Part shown: in pieces, positions 16,412 through 27,811 of the stretch
How positions within the stretch are numbered: position 1 is the stretch's first letter
Layout: each line of letters opens with the position of its first letter
Source of the DNA: Streptomyces roseirectus
Lineage (GTDB): Bacteria > Actinomycetota > Actinomycetes > Streptomycetales > Streptomycetaceae
Reading direction: 5' to 3'
NCBI RefSeq assembly: GCF_014489635.1
Contig: NZ_CP060828.1
Span: 5,698,501 to 5,762,500 of the forward strand
DNA: 64,000 nucleotides
The notes under the pieces: generated by a model
What the model was told of the DNA's origin: nothing
The model's input: the letters and a program-made list of their open reading frames with translations, nothing else
Database searches by the model: none
Position numbers and translations under genes: made by a program

Positions 16412-17281
16412 ATGCGGGTCGGGATGAGGATCGCGGGGATGACCGCGACGGCGGTGCTGACGGGGCTGGGTGTGCTGGCGACGGCGGTGCCCGCGGGGGC
16501 CGCTTCGACGCCGGCGCGGAACAACAGCAAGAGTGAGGACGTGCTGCTGGTGCACGGGTACGACCCGGTGTGGGCGGCGAAGTTCGACTGCAAGGACTAC
16601 TTCAAGGACGTCATCAAGGGGTTCAAGGACTACAAGTGGAAGGGGAAGGTGCGGGGGGTCGCGTTCTACAAGGACGACTGGAACTGCGACTTCAGGATCG
16701 CGAAGGGGGAGCGGGACAGAGGGCTCAAGCAGTTGGGCAAGGACCTCGCCAACAAGATCTACAAGGACTACACCTCCAAGGGTAAGTCCGTCGACCTGCT
16801 GGGGCACTCGATGGGCGGGCTGATCATCCAGGCCGCGCTGACCGGCGTCGCGAAGAAGGAGTCCGGCTTCCCGAAGAAGCTGTACGTCGAGGACGTGGTG
16901 ACCCTGGGGACGCCGCACGCGGGGACGGGCTGGGGCTGGGGCCACGACTACCAGCAGACCAAGGACATGCGGCCGAAGTCCTCCTTCCTCAAGTGGCTGA
17001 AGAACAACCCGCAGTCCACCCAGGCCACCGACTGGACAGCGATCGGCAGCAACAGCGACGCGATCGTCTCGGAGACGTCGGCGACGGCGGGCGGCTTCAA
17101 GCACTGGGCCCGCTACGACAACCTCCCGGGCGTGGACGACCACGCCGCCCTGAAGGCCGTCGGGACCGGCACCCACAAGATGCAGTACCGCAACGAGCCG
17201 GGCGGCACGAGCAGTTGGAAGAAGCGCGGCGCGCCCGTCGACTGGGCCACCGCCTCGCTGTACTACTACACCTCCTGGTGA
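16412..17281 (+). CDS. Secreted lipase/esterase (class 2-like alpha/beta hydrolase)
   Basis: The 289-residue protein starts with a Sec signal peptide (MRVGMRIAGMTATAVL...; cleavage near AGA-AS, residue ~30). The mature protein begins with LLVHGYDP, the oxyanion-hole region. The nucleophile elbow is LGHSMGGL (Ser133). The DDHAALK stretch near residue 240 provides a candidate catalytic His, and several Asp residues in the last third could complete the triad. It probably hydrolyses acylglycerols or other esters outside the cell. It is monocistronic, ended by the hairpin at 17306. The GTGTC spacing just before the ATG lacks a strong ribosome site; GGGGAGTGTC is the best candidate. Confidence 0.88.
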   Translation: MRVGMRIAGMTATAVLTGLGVLATAVPAGAASTPARNNSKSEDVLLVHGYDPVWAAKFDCKDYFKDVIKGFKDYKWKGKVRGVAFYKDDWNCDFRIAKGERDRGLKQLGKDLANKIYKDYTSKGKSVDLLGHSMGGLIIQAALTGVAKKESGFPKKLYVEDVVTLGTPHAGTGWGWGHDYQQTKDMRPKSSFLKWLKNNPQSTQATDWTAIGSNSDAIVSETSATAGGFKHWARYDNLPGVDDHAALKAVGTGTHKMQYRNEPGGTSSWKKRGAPVDWATASLYYYTSW

Positions 17282-17305
17282 CGTGACGCCCCCTCACCAC
17301 TGACA

Positions 17306-17337
17306 CCGGCGCCGTCGGGACCTCCCGGCGGCGCCGG
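17306..17337. terminator. Bidirectional terminator between lipase and RidA genes
   Basis: CCGGCGCCGTCGGGA (17306-17320) pairs with TCCCGGCGGCGCCGG (17323-17337) across a two-base gap, with one mismatch. The two flanking genes converge on it. Confidence 0.8.
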
Positions 17338-17354
17338 AGCCGTTCCCGGCACGC

Positions 17355-17744
17355 TCAGTCCAGCACCGCGACCGCCTCGATCTCGACCAGATGCTCAGGC
17401 ACGTCCAGCGCCGCGACCCCGATCAGCGTGGCCGGCGGCCGGTGCTCGACGCCGAGCCGCGCGGCCCCCCGCCCCACCCCCTCCAGCAGCGCCGGCATCT
17501 TGTCCGGCGTCCAGTCGACGACGTGGACGGTGAGCTTCGCGACGTCCGTGAAGGCGGCCCCGGCGCCCGCGAGGGCCGTGCCGACGCTGACGTACGCCTG
17601 CTCGACCTGGGCCGCGAGATCGTCCGCCGCGTCCCAGGCGACCTGGCCGGCGACGTACACGGTCCGGGTGCCGGAGGCGACGGAGACCTGGTGGTAGGCG
17701 TCGATCGCGGGCAGGCCGCCCGGATTCAGCAGGGTGATGGTCAT
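17355..17744 (-). CDS. RidA family protein (Rid/YjgF/UK114)
   Basis: The 129-residue protein is the typical RidA length. It ends with the family signature RPPATLIGVAALDVPEHLVEIEAVAVL, which contains the Arg that contacts the carboxylate of imine substrates, and has YVAGQVAWD near the N-terminus. RidA enzymes hydrolyse reactive enamines/imines from PLP-dependent amino-acid catabolism; some family members differ in activity. It stands alone, with an ATG start and a weak ribosome site. The neighbouring lipase has no obvious functional link. Confidence 0.92.
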   Translation of the reverse strand: MTITLLNPGGLPAIDAYHQVSVASGTRTVYVAGQVAWDAADDLAAQVEQAYVSVGTALAGAGAAFTDVAKLTVHVVDWTPDKMPALLEGVGRGAARLGVEHRPPATLIGVAALDVPEHLVEIEAVAVLD

Positions 17745-17906
17745 GCCGAAACCGTAGGGCCGCCCCCTCTGACGTGGAAGAACGCACTTTTCGGTGACCG
17801 GGGAACCTCTTGGTGACCCAGCAGGTCAGGCCATGGCTCCGTCTTCGAAAGGGTGACGGCCGTCAACGGCCGGCCCACGCGCTGCCCAGGCCGGAGGGTG
17901 ACGCGG

Positions 17907-17933
17907 TCGTCCACAGGCCGGTGGTTGTCCACA
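17907..17933 (+). promoter_or_regulatory. Two DnaA-box-like sequences upstream of mfd
   Basis: TCGTCCACA (17907-17915) and TTGTCCACA (17925-17933) both fit the Streptomyces DnaA-box consensus, in the same orientation, 18 bp apart. The second is the preferred form. They lie about 115-140 bp before the mfd start codon. DnaA control is inference. Confidence 0.5.
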
Positions 17934-18045
17934 GGCCCGGCGCTTGTCGGCGCCAAGTCGTACGCTGGATGACCCCCGGCCCGTGACACGCGTCGGGCCC
18001 TCGGTGTTGCCCGTACCTGCCGTAGACCCCCACCGGAAAGAACCC

Positions 18046-21603
<3,558 letters not shown>

Positions 21604-21728
21604 GAAACGCACATAGCGGGCGTTCTTGACAGGCGTCGGTGACGGTTCGAATCTGGACACACCGGCGCCCGCCCGGCGCGCGGACCCAACGGCGCCCGCC
21701 AGGCGCCCCGTTCATTCCAGGGGGAGGA

Positions 21729-24092
21729 ATGAACAGTGTCGTCTCCGGCGGTCTCTCCGCCTCGCTGACCGACCGTCACGGCGTCCGCCTCACGCGCGTG
21801 ACACCCCGGCCGACGGTCCCGCACCCGAGGCCCCCGCGCGCCCCGGACACCCGGCCGTACCTGGTGGGCCGCGCCCCGGAACTCGCCCGCGTACGCGCGC
21901 GCGAGGCCGTCGAGTTCACCGGCCCCTGCGGGACGGGCAAGACGACGCTCCTGCGGGCCGTCCCGGACGGCGTGTACGTCCGCGTCGGCCCGACCGCCCT
22001 GGAAGACCTCCTCCAGGACCTCATGCGCCGCTTCCACACCTGGCCGGGCCCCGTACGGTTCACCACCGAGGAGTGCGCGCGGGCGCTCGCCGCCGTGGAG
22101 GCCACCGTCGTCCTGGACGACGTCTCCTACACCCCGCAGCAGCTCGCCTACCTCAAGGACGTGCTGCGAGGCTGCGCCCTGGTGACCGGCGCCGTCGTGC
22201 CCGCGCTCGGCGCCGCCGGCGGCTCCTGCGCCCTCCAGGGGCTCTCCGAGGGCGCGGCGACCGCCCTCCTCGCCCACGACCTGGGACGCGCCCTCAGCGG
22301 CGCCGAGCAGGCCGTCGTGGGCCGTCTGGTGACCGCCGTCGGCGGACAGCCGCTGCACCTGCGGCAGGCCGCCGCGCTGGTCCGCCACGACGGCCACACC
22401 CTCGCCGACGTCACCACGCGCGCGGAGGGCGACCCCGACGTCCTGGACGAGCTGTGCATCGCCGCGCTCGGGCCGCAGGCCAAACGGGTGCTCGCCGTGC
22501 TCACCCTGCTCGGCGGCGCGCTGCTGCCCGCCGGGGTGCTCGCGCAGATGGCCGACGTCGCCTACGTCGCCCAGACCTTCGAGTCGCTCTCCGCGCGCGG
22601 GCTCGCCGAACAGCGCGACGACCGGTTCGGGCTGCCCGTCTGCAAGGCCGAGCCCTACCGGCACGTCCTCTACCGCCACCTCGGGCTCGCCGTCGCCGCC
22701 CGCTCCCTCGCCTCCTGGCTCGCCTCCTGCGCCCCCGCCGGTCCTGACGCGCGCGGGGCTCTCGACGCCGCCCTCGGGCTCCTCGGGCTCGCCGCCGAGC
22801 GCCGCGAGTGGCAGACCGTCGTCCGCCTCGTCACCGTCGTCGAGCGCGTGCTGTTCGTCCAGGGGCACTGGGAGGCGTGGCAGAACACCCTCGCGCAGGG
22901 GATCACCGCCGCGCGCGAGGCCGGGGACGCGGCGGCCGAGGCGTACTTCGCGCATCAGCAGGGGGTGCAGCACTTTCTGCACGGGCGTGTCGAGCACGCG
23001 CGGGGGATGCTGCGGCGGGCGCTGGAGCTGCGGGAGTCGTTGGGGGATGCGGCGGGGGCGGAGGTGACTCGGGCGAACCTTGCGCTGCTTGCCGCGGCCG
23101 GGGCGCCGCCGCTGCCGTCGGCTCCGCCGGGTGGGCTGGGTGTGCCGGGTGCGTCCGGTCGTTCCCCTGACGCGCGGCGGCGGGTGGTGGTCGCGGTCGC
23201 CGCGGTGGTGGGGGTGCTGGTGATCGGGACGGCGGTCGGGCAGGGGATGGGCGGGGGTGGCGAGAGCGGCGGGGGTGGTGCGTCGGCCTCGCGGGTGGGG
23301 GTGACGGCCGGGGAGAGCGGGAGTGCTACGGGGGCGGGGGCGGGAGGAGCGGGGGTGGGCGGGTCGTCAGGGGAGTCGTCCGGAGGGGATACGGGTCCTA
23401 CGGGGACGGTCTCGGGGTCGGCCTCGGTCTCCTCGTCGGCCTCGGGGTCGTCGTCTTCAGGGTCGTCGGGGTCGTCCTCCTCAAGTACTACGGGTACCCT
23501 CGCCGCGCCCCGGATCTCGCCGTCCTCGCGGGACTTCGGGATGACGCACATCCATCCGTCCGTCGACGCGCCCACCGTCGACTTCACCGTCACCAACCCC
23601 AACGACCGGGCCATCGACCTCGGCCCCGCGACCGTCCCCGGCGCGAGCGCCTTCTCGTACGCGGACGGCACCTGCGGGGACCGGCTCGGGGCGGGGGAGT
23701 CCTGCACGGTGACGGTCGAGTTCGCGCCGAGCGGGCTGGGCCCCGAGAGCGACCGGCTCACGATCGCGTCCGGGGGCAGGACCGCGACGGCGGACCTCAG
23801 CGGGACGGGGTACGTCGGCCTCACCGTCGTCCTCCTCGGCGGGCGCGACAGCTCCCGGCTGACGGCGACGGACCCCTCGGCCGGGGAGGTCTGCGCGGGG
23901 TACACCTCCGTGCAGTGCACGATCCGGGTGACGGCGGAGCCGGTGCTCACGGCCGTCCTCACGGACCCCGGGGCCCGGTACGTCATGAAGGGGTGGAGCG
24001 GGGCCTGCGTCGGCTCCAACCCCTGTGTGCCCGCGCTCGCTTCGGACGACAGCTCGACCGTGACGGCCCGGTTCGCGCCGTACCTCGGCTGA
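21729..24092 (+). CDS. P-loop ATPase/TPR protein with membrane anchor and extracellular Ig-like domains
   Basis: The protein has 787 residues. A P-loop GPCGTGKTTLL (near residue 70) and TVVLDDVSYTPQQLAYL (Walker B-like) indicate an AAA/STAND-type ATPase. A helical TPR-like stretch follows (AYFAHQQGVQHFLHGRVEHARGM). A single transmembrane segment, VVVAVAAVVGVLVIGTAVG, comes next, then a Ser/Gly linker. The outer part has an abnormal-spindle/HYDIN-type Ig domain (FGMTHIHPSVD, FTVTNPNDRAIDLG, CTVTVEFAPSG, LTIASGG) and an InlB-B-repeat-like domain (VMKGWSGACVG). The layout suggests a transmembrane signal receptor or conflict protein. ATG 21729 follows GGGGGAGGA at very short spacing, so the start is uncertain. 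Confidence 0.8.
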   Translation: MNSVVSGGLSASLTDRHGVRLTRVTPRPTVPHPRPPRAPDTRPYLVGRAPELARVRAREAVEFTGPCGTGKTTLLRAVPDGVYVRVGPTALEDLLQDLMRRFHTWPGPVRFTTEECARALAAVEATVVLDDVSYTPQQLAYLKDVLRGCALVTGAVVPALGAAGGSCALQGLSEGAATALLAHDLGRALSGAEQAVVGRLVTAVGGQPLHLRQAAALVRHDGHTLADVTTRAEGDPDVLDELCIAALGPQAKRVLAVLTLLGGALLPAGVLAQMADVAYVAQTFESLSARGLAEQRDDRFGLPVCKAEPYRHVLYRHLGLAVAARSLASWLASCAPAGPDARGALDAALGLLGLAAERREWQTVVRLVTVVERVLFVQGHWEAWQNTLAQGITAAREAGDAAAEAYFAHQQGVQHFLHGRVEHARGMLRRALELRESLGDAAGAEVTRANLALLAAAGAPPLPSAPPGGLGVPGASGRSPDARRRVVVAVAAVVGVLVIGTAVGQGMGGGGESGGGGASASRVGVTAGESGSATGAGAGGAGVGGSSGESSGGDTGPTGTVSGSASVSSSASGSSSSGSSGSSSSSTTGTLAAPRISPSSRDFGMTHIHPSVDAPTVDFTVTNPNDRAIDLGPATVPGASAFSYADGTCGDRLGAGESCTVTVEFAPSGLGPESDRLTIASGGRTATADLSGTGYVGLTVVLLGGRDSSRLTATDPSAGEVCAGYTSVQCTIRVTAEPVLTAVLTDPGARYVMKGWSGACVGSNPCVPALASDDSSTVTARFAPYLG

Positions 24093-24151
24093 GGGCGTGC
24101 CAGGGGCGGACGGCAGGGGTGGGCGTCCGGGGCTGGTGTCCGGGGCTGGCG

Positions 24152-24736
24152 TCAGGGACGGCGCAGGCCCTCGATCAGCAGTGCCACCAGGCGGCGTGCG
24201 TCGTAGCGCGGGTCCGCGTCCGCGCCCGCGCACAAGTTGCCGATGCCACGCAGGAGTTGGTACGCGTCGAGGCCGGGCGCGTGGATCTCGCCGGAGACGG
24301 TCGCGGCGTCCAGGAGGCCGGCGCAGACCGGCAGGAGGCGGTCGAGGAAGTAGGTGTGCAGGGGGCCCAGGCAGGCGCTGTCGGACTGCATGGCGCCGGC
24401 GAGGCCGTGCTTGGTGACGAGGAAGTCGACGAACAGGCCGGTCCACTCGGCGAGCGCGGCGTACGGGCTGGGGGCGTCGGCGAGGAGCGCGGGGCCCGCC
24501 TCGGCGCAGGTGTCGACCTGGTGGCGGTAGACGGCGACGACCAGGTCGGCGCGGGTGGGGAAGTGCCGGTAGACGGTGCCCGTGCCCACGCCCGCGCGCG
24601 CGGCGATCTCGCGGACGGGGGCGTCCACGCCCGACGTGACGAAGACGGCGGCGGCGGCGTCCAGCAGGGTCTGCTGGTTGCGGCGGGCGTCTTTGCGGCG
24701 GGGGGGGTCGAGGGGTGGCTGGGTGGGGGCGGGCAC
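24152..24736 (-). CDS. TetR-family transcriptional regulator
   Basis: The protein is 194 residues. The N-terminal HTH is IAARAGVGTGTVYRHFPTRADLV, typical TetR. The C-terminal half, ending PRYDARRLVALLIEGL, is a ligand-binding domain of the common SCO-type class. GTG 24736 is selected because AAAGGAG lies just before it; the in-frame upstream ATG falls within the operators. Two palindromes at 24790-24838 sit in its own leader and before the divergent hydrolase. It therefore probably represses itself and that hydrolase, relieved by an unknown ligand, possibly the hydrolase's substrate. Confidence 0.93.
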   Translation of the reverse strand: MPAPTQPPLDPPRRKDARRNQQTLLDAAAAVFVTSGVDAPVREIAARAGVGTGTVYRHFPTRADLVVAVYRHQVDTCAEAGPALLADAPSPYAALAEWTGLFVDFLVTKHGLAGAMQSDSACLGPLHTYFLDRLLPVCAGLLDAATVSGEIHAPGLDAYQLLRGIGNLCAGADADPRYDARRLVALLIEGLRRP

Positions 24737-24789
24737 GGTGCTCCTTTGCGGGCGGGGCGTTGGCGGGCGGGGTCTCTGGCGGGCCTTGC

Positions 24790-24838
24790 GATACGGAACA
24801 GCGTTCCGTATCGTCTTAAGCGGAACGGTGTTCCGCTT
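24790..24838. promoter_or_regulatory. Two tandem TetR-type operators
   Basis: A 23-bp palindrome (GATACGGAAC-AGC-GTTCCGTATC, 24790-24812) and a 21-bp palindrome (AAGCGGAAC-GGT-GTTCCGCTT, 24818-24838) have perfect arms and share the core CGGAAC-N3-GTTCCG. Their centres are 27 bp apart, between the divergent TetR and hydrolase genes. They are very likely the regulator's binding sites. Confidence 0.88.
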
Positions 24839-24961
24839 TGCCATGATGGCAGACCGGCGGACGGCCTGTCATGCCGCCTCGGTGCACCCCGGCATCGACC
24901 CGACCCGTACGGGTCCTACAGGTCGTACCCGTACCCCTCACCCCTGACGAAAGGCACAGCC

Positions 24962-25837
24962 ATGCCCGGATCATCCCCGATCGTCTCCGTGAAACCGGTC
25001 CTCCTGCCCGCCCCCGGCCGGGGTGACGACCTCCGGGTCCGCGTCAGTGCCCCGCTGACCGGCACCGGCCTCCCCGTCCTCGTGTTCTCGCACGGTTTCG
25101 GCTCGTCCATGGACGGGTACGCGCCGCTCGCCGACCACTGGGCCGCCCACGGCTTCGTCGTCGTCCAGCCCACGCACCTCGACTCCCGCACGCGGGCCCT
25201 GCCCGCCGAGGATCCCCGGACGCCGCTGATCTGGCGGCACCGGATCGACGACGTCGTCCGCGTCCTCGACTCCCTGGGCGCCCTCGAAGCGGCCGTGCCG
25301 GGGCTGGCCGGACGCGTTGACCGGGGCCGGGTCGCCGTCGCGGGGCACTCCTGGGGCGCGCAGACGGTCGGCGTGCTGCTGGGGGCGCGGGTGCTCGGGG
25401 TTCCGGACGACTTCACCGACCCGCGTGTCAAGGCGGGCGTTCTGCTCGCGGCGGCCGGTCTCGGTGACGAGTTGACGCCGTTCGCGGCCGAACACCTCCC
25501 CTTCATGCGGCCGTCGTTCGCGTCGATGACCGCCCCGGCGCTCGTCGTAGCCGGTGACAGCGACCACTCCCAGCTCTCCACCCGGGGGCCCGACTGGTTC
25601 ATCGACCCGTACCTCCGCAGTCCCTCCCCCAAGGGTCTGCTCACCCTGACCGGCGCCGAGCATTCCCTAGGGGGCATCCCTGGGTACGAGTCCGCCGAGA
25701 CGACCGACGAGAACCCGGAGACGGTCGCGCTGATCCGGCGGGTGAGCACGGCGTTCCTGCGTGGGGCGCTGGGGCTGGAGGGGGAGGACTGGAAGTCGGT
25801 CGACACGGGGGTGTTGGGGAAGGTGGAGAGCAAGTAG
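24962..25837 (+). CDS. Alpha/beta hydrolase (chlorophyllase/dienelactone-hydrolase-like)
   Basis: The 291-residue protein has the alpha/beta-hydrolase core: LVFSHGFGSSMDGYAPLADHWAAHGF (oxyanion region), nucleophile elbow VAVAGHSWGAQTVG, an acidic residue near VVAGDSDHSQ, and the catalytic-His region TGAEHSLGGI. There is no signal peptide. ATG 24962 follows GAAAGG. It is divergent from the TetR gene, with two operators between them. The regulator–enzyme pair probably senses and degrades an ester or lactone metabolite or xenobiotic. The substrate is not predictable. Confidence 0.9.
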   Translation: MPGSSPIVSVKPVLLPAPGRGDDLRVRVSAPLTGTGLPVLVFSHGFGSSMDGYAPLADHWAAHGFVVVQPTHLDSRTRALPAEDPRTPLIWRHRIDDVVRVLDSLGALEAAVPGLAGRVDRGRVAVAGHSWGAQTVGVLLGARVLGVPDDFTDPRVKAGVLLAAAGLGDELTPFAAEHLPFMRPSFASMTAPALVVAGDSDHSQLSTRGPDWFIDPYLRSPSPKGLLTLTGAEHSLGGIPGYESAETTDENPETVALIRRVSTAFLRGALGLEGEDWKSVDTGVLGKVESK

Positions 25838-25906
25838 GCGCTGGGCCTGGGGTCTTGCGCTGTGCGGCCGGGCGCGTCCCTCAAGTGCCGTTGCACTCCC
25901 GGGAGT

Positions 25907-26464
25907 TCACGTCCCGCGCGCTTCCTCCCACTCCCGTTCCAGCATCGCGTGGACCACCGAGTCGCGCCACGCGCCGCGCTTGTGGACGTGTTCGCGGATG
26001 CGGCCCTCGACGGTCATGCCGGCGCGGGACATGGCGCGGGCGGAGGGTTCGTTGGCGGGGGAGCGGGCGGCCCAGACGCGGTGGAGGGCGAGGTCTTCGA
26101 AGGCGAGGGCGAGCAGGAGGCGGACGGTCTCGGTGCCGAGGCCCTGGCCCCAGTGGGCGGGGTTCAGGGCGAACCCCATGGTGGCGGCGCGGAGTTGATG
26201 CGGGTCGGCGGCGAGGCGGGCGACTCCGACGAGGGTGCCGGTGGCGTGTTCGGCGACGCCGAGGACGTACTCCGTACGGGGGTCCACGCGGGCGCTCGCC
26301 TCGGCGTGGGTCACCATCGCGCGGACGTCGTCCCGGGTGCGGGGTTCGAACGAGAGGTGGGCGGTGGCGAGTTCGCTGCCGTAGATCGCGAACAGGGCGT
26401 CCGTGTCGGATGGTTGGAGTTCGCGGAGGTGGAGGCGCGGGCCTTGGCGGAGGACCGGGTGCAT
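25907..26464 (-). CDS. GNAT N-acetyltransferase (RimJ/RimL type)
   Basis: The 185-residue protein has the ribosomal-protein-type GNAT order: LHLRELQPSDTDALFAIYGSE at the start, and the acetyl-CoA loop in ALNPAHWGQGLGTETVRLLLALAFE (Q/R-x-x-G-x-G/A). VWAARSPANEPSARAMSRAGM then gives the N-E-P-S-x-x-x-x-x-K/R-x-GF-like motif. It probably acetylates the alpha-amine of proteins or a small amine. It is monocistronic; the ribosome site is weak. Confidence 0.9.
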   Translation of the reverse strand: MHPVLRQGPRLHLRELQPSDTDALFAIYGSELATAHLSFEPRTRDDVRAMVTHAEASARVDPRTEYVLGVAEHATGTLVGVARLAADPHQLRAATMGFALNPAHWGQGLGTETVRLLLALAFEDLALHRVWAARSPANEPSARAMSRAGMTVEGRIREHVHKRGAWRDSVVHAMLEREWEEARGT

Positions 26465-26614
26465 GAGGGGACTCTAGCGAGCGGGGTGGCGAGGTCTACG
26501 GGGGTTACGGGGGCTGCGGAACGCCGGCTACGAGGTCCGTGGAACGCCGGGAGCCGCCCCCGTACCCGTAGTACTTCCAGGCAGGGGGCGGAGTATCCCG
26601 ATCGCGGCGGCGCG

Positions 26615-26797
26615 CTACTGCTGGTCGGGCGAGCTGCGGTCCATGCCCAGTGCGCCTTCGATCTTCTGCTGGGCGTCGTCGACCTGGCCCTCGAACTTGT
26701 TGCCGGTCTTCTCGTTGATCTTCTGCTCGGCGGCGTCGGACATTTCCATGGCTTTGTCCTGCGCCGCCTGGTTCTTGAACCTGTCAAAGATGCCCAT
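26615..26797 (-). CDS. MT0933-like small antitoxin protein
   Basis: The 60-residue protein begins MGIFDRFKNQAAQDKAMEMS and continues with EQKINEKTGNKFEGQVDDAQ. That is the short amphipathic pattern of MT0933/Rv0909-type proteins. They are called antitoxins because the Mycobacterium member pairs with a toxin, but isolated Streptomyces copies are also common. The start follows GGAAGGAG. No toxin-like gene lies next to it, so a toxin–antitoxin role is not demonstrated. A possible terminator downstream is a long inverted repeat, 26496-26516 / 26554-26571. Confidence 0.8.
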   Translation of the reverse strand: MGIFDRFKNQAAQDKAMEMSDAAEQKINEKTGNKFEGQVDDAQQKIEGALGMDRSSPDQQ

Positions 26798-27003
26798 CGA
26801 AGGCTCCTTCCGGAGGTGATCCAAGACGACCATATGTCTGGCTTGCTCCGAATGCCCACCCGAACGTGCGTGGGAGCGCGACGCGGCCGTACCCATGGAG
26901 TGCCCCCGCACGCCCGCTCGTTAGCGTGTACGCGGCCCTGACCGGGGAAAACGTCCGGTGCGGGGCGTCGGAACGGGTGCGAGAGAACATCGGAGGGGCG
27001 CGC

Positions 27004-27711
27004 GTGAAGCGTGTTCGGGGCGGGGTGGCGGTCACCGCTGTGCTGGTCGCGGTACTGGCGGGTTGCGGCGAGGGGACCGAGGGGAGCGGCGCGTCCGGCC
27101 CCCAGAGCGGGGCGGCGCTCGCGGCCGCGCAGGCGCTCCAGGTGAAGGGCCGGGCGCCGAAGACCGGCTACTCCAGGGACGCGTTCGGCTCGGCCTGGGC
27201 CGACACCGACTCCAACGGCTGCAACACGCGCGACGACATACTCCAACGGGACCTGAAGAGCGTGAAGTTGACCGGTGGTGACTGCAAAGTCACCTACGGG
27301 ATCCTGGAGTCCGACCCCTACTCCGGCAAGGACGTCACCTACCGGCGCGGCAAGAGCCAGGTCGACATAGACCACGTCGTCGCCCTCTCGGACGCCTGGC
27401 AGAAGGGCGCCAAGTACTGGCCCGCCCGCAAACGCATCGCCCTCGCCAACGACCCCCTCAACCTCCTCGCCGTCGACGCGAGCACCAACCGCTCCAAGGG
27501 TGACGGCGACACCGCGACCTGGCTTCCCCCGAACTCCTCCTACCGCTGCGCCTACGTCGCCTCCCAGGTCGCCGTCAAGAAGAAGTACGAACTCTGGGTC
27601 ACCGCAGCGGAGAAGTCCGCGATGGAGAAGGTCCTGAAATCCTGCCCCGGCCAGAAACTGCCGACCGGCGGGAACCCGACGTCGGCGCCGGAGAGGTTCG
27701 GCGCGAAGTAG
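27004..27711 (+). CDS. Lipoprotein HNH nuclease, DUF1524/GmrSD C-terminal type
   Basis: The protein has 235 residues from GTG 27004 after GGAGGGG. A lipoprotein signal (VAVTAVLVAVLAGC) ends with Cys. The nuclease domain is DUF1524-like: VDIDHVVALSDAWQKGA (His-Val-Val around the HNH core), LANDPLNLLAVDASTNRSKGD (the second H-N-type loop) and CAYVASQVAVKKKYELWV. Such exported HNH proteins are common in Streptomyces; roles in nutrient DNA scavenging or killing are suggested but unproven. It is followed by a weak terminator with five Ts at 27742-27746. Confidence 0.88.
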   Translation: MKRVRGGVAVTAVLVAVLAGCGEGTEGSGASGPQSGAALAAAQALQVKGRAPKTGYSRDAFGSAWADTDSNGCNTRDDILQRDLKSVKLTGGDCKVTYGILESDPYSGKDVTYRRGKSQVDIDHVVALSDAWQKGAKYWPARKRIALANDPLNLLAVDASTNRSKGDGDTATWLPPNSSYRCAYVASQVAVKKKYELWVTAAEKSAMEKVLKSCPGQKLPTGGNPTSAPERFGAK

Positions 27712-27751
27712 CCGGGGCGGTTCGGTGTGTCCGGCCCCTCCTTTTTGCCCC

Positions 27752-27767
27752 TGTGACACAGGTCACA
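27752..27767. promoter_or_regulatory. Perfect Crp-type palindrome upstream of the ECF sigma gene
   Basis: TGTGACACAGGTCACA is an exact inverted repeat of TGTGAC around ACAG. It fits both the E. coli CRP core TGTGA-N6-TCACA and the Streptomyces Crp consensus GTG-N6-GNCAC. It is 45 bp ahead of the ECF sigma start codon. Binding and direction of regulation are unknown. Confidence 0.7.
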
Positions 27768-27811
27768 AATCAGCCGTGAACCGAACGGCAAGATCATTTC
27801 GACGAAGGGGT

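Noticed and set aside
26615..26797. Complete toxin–antitoxin pair
   Set aside because: The small MT0933-like protein has no adjacent toxin-like gene.
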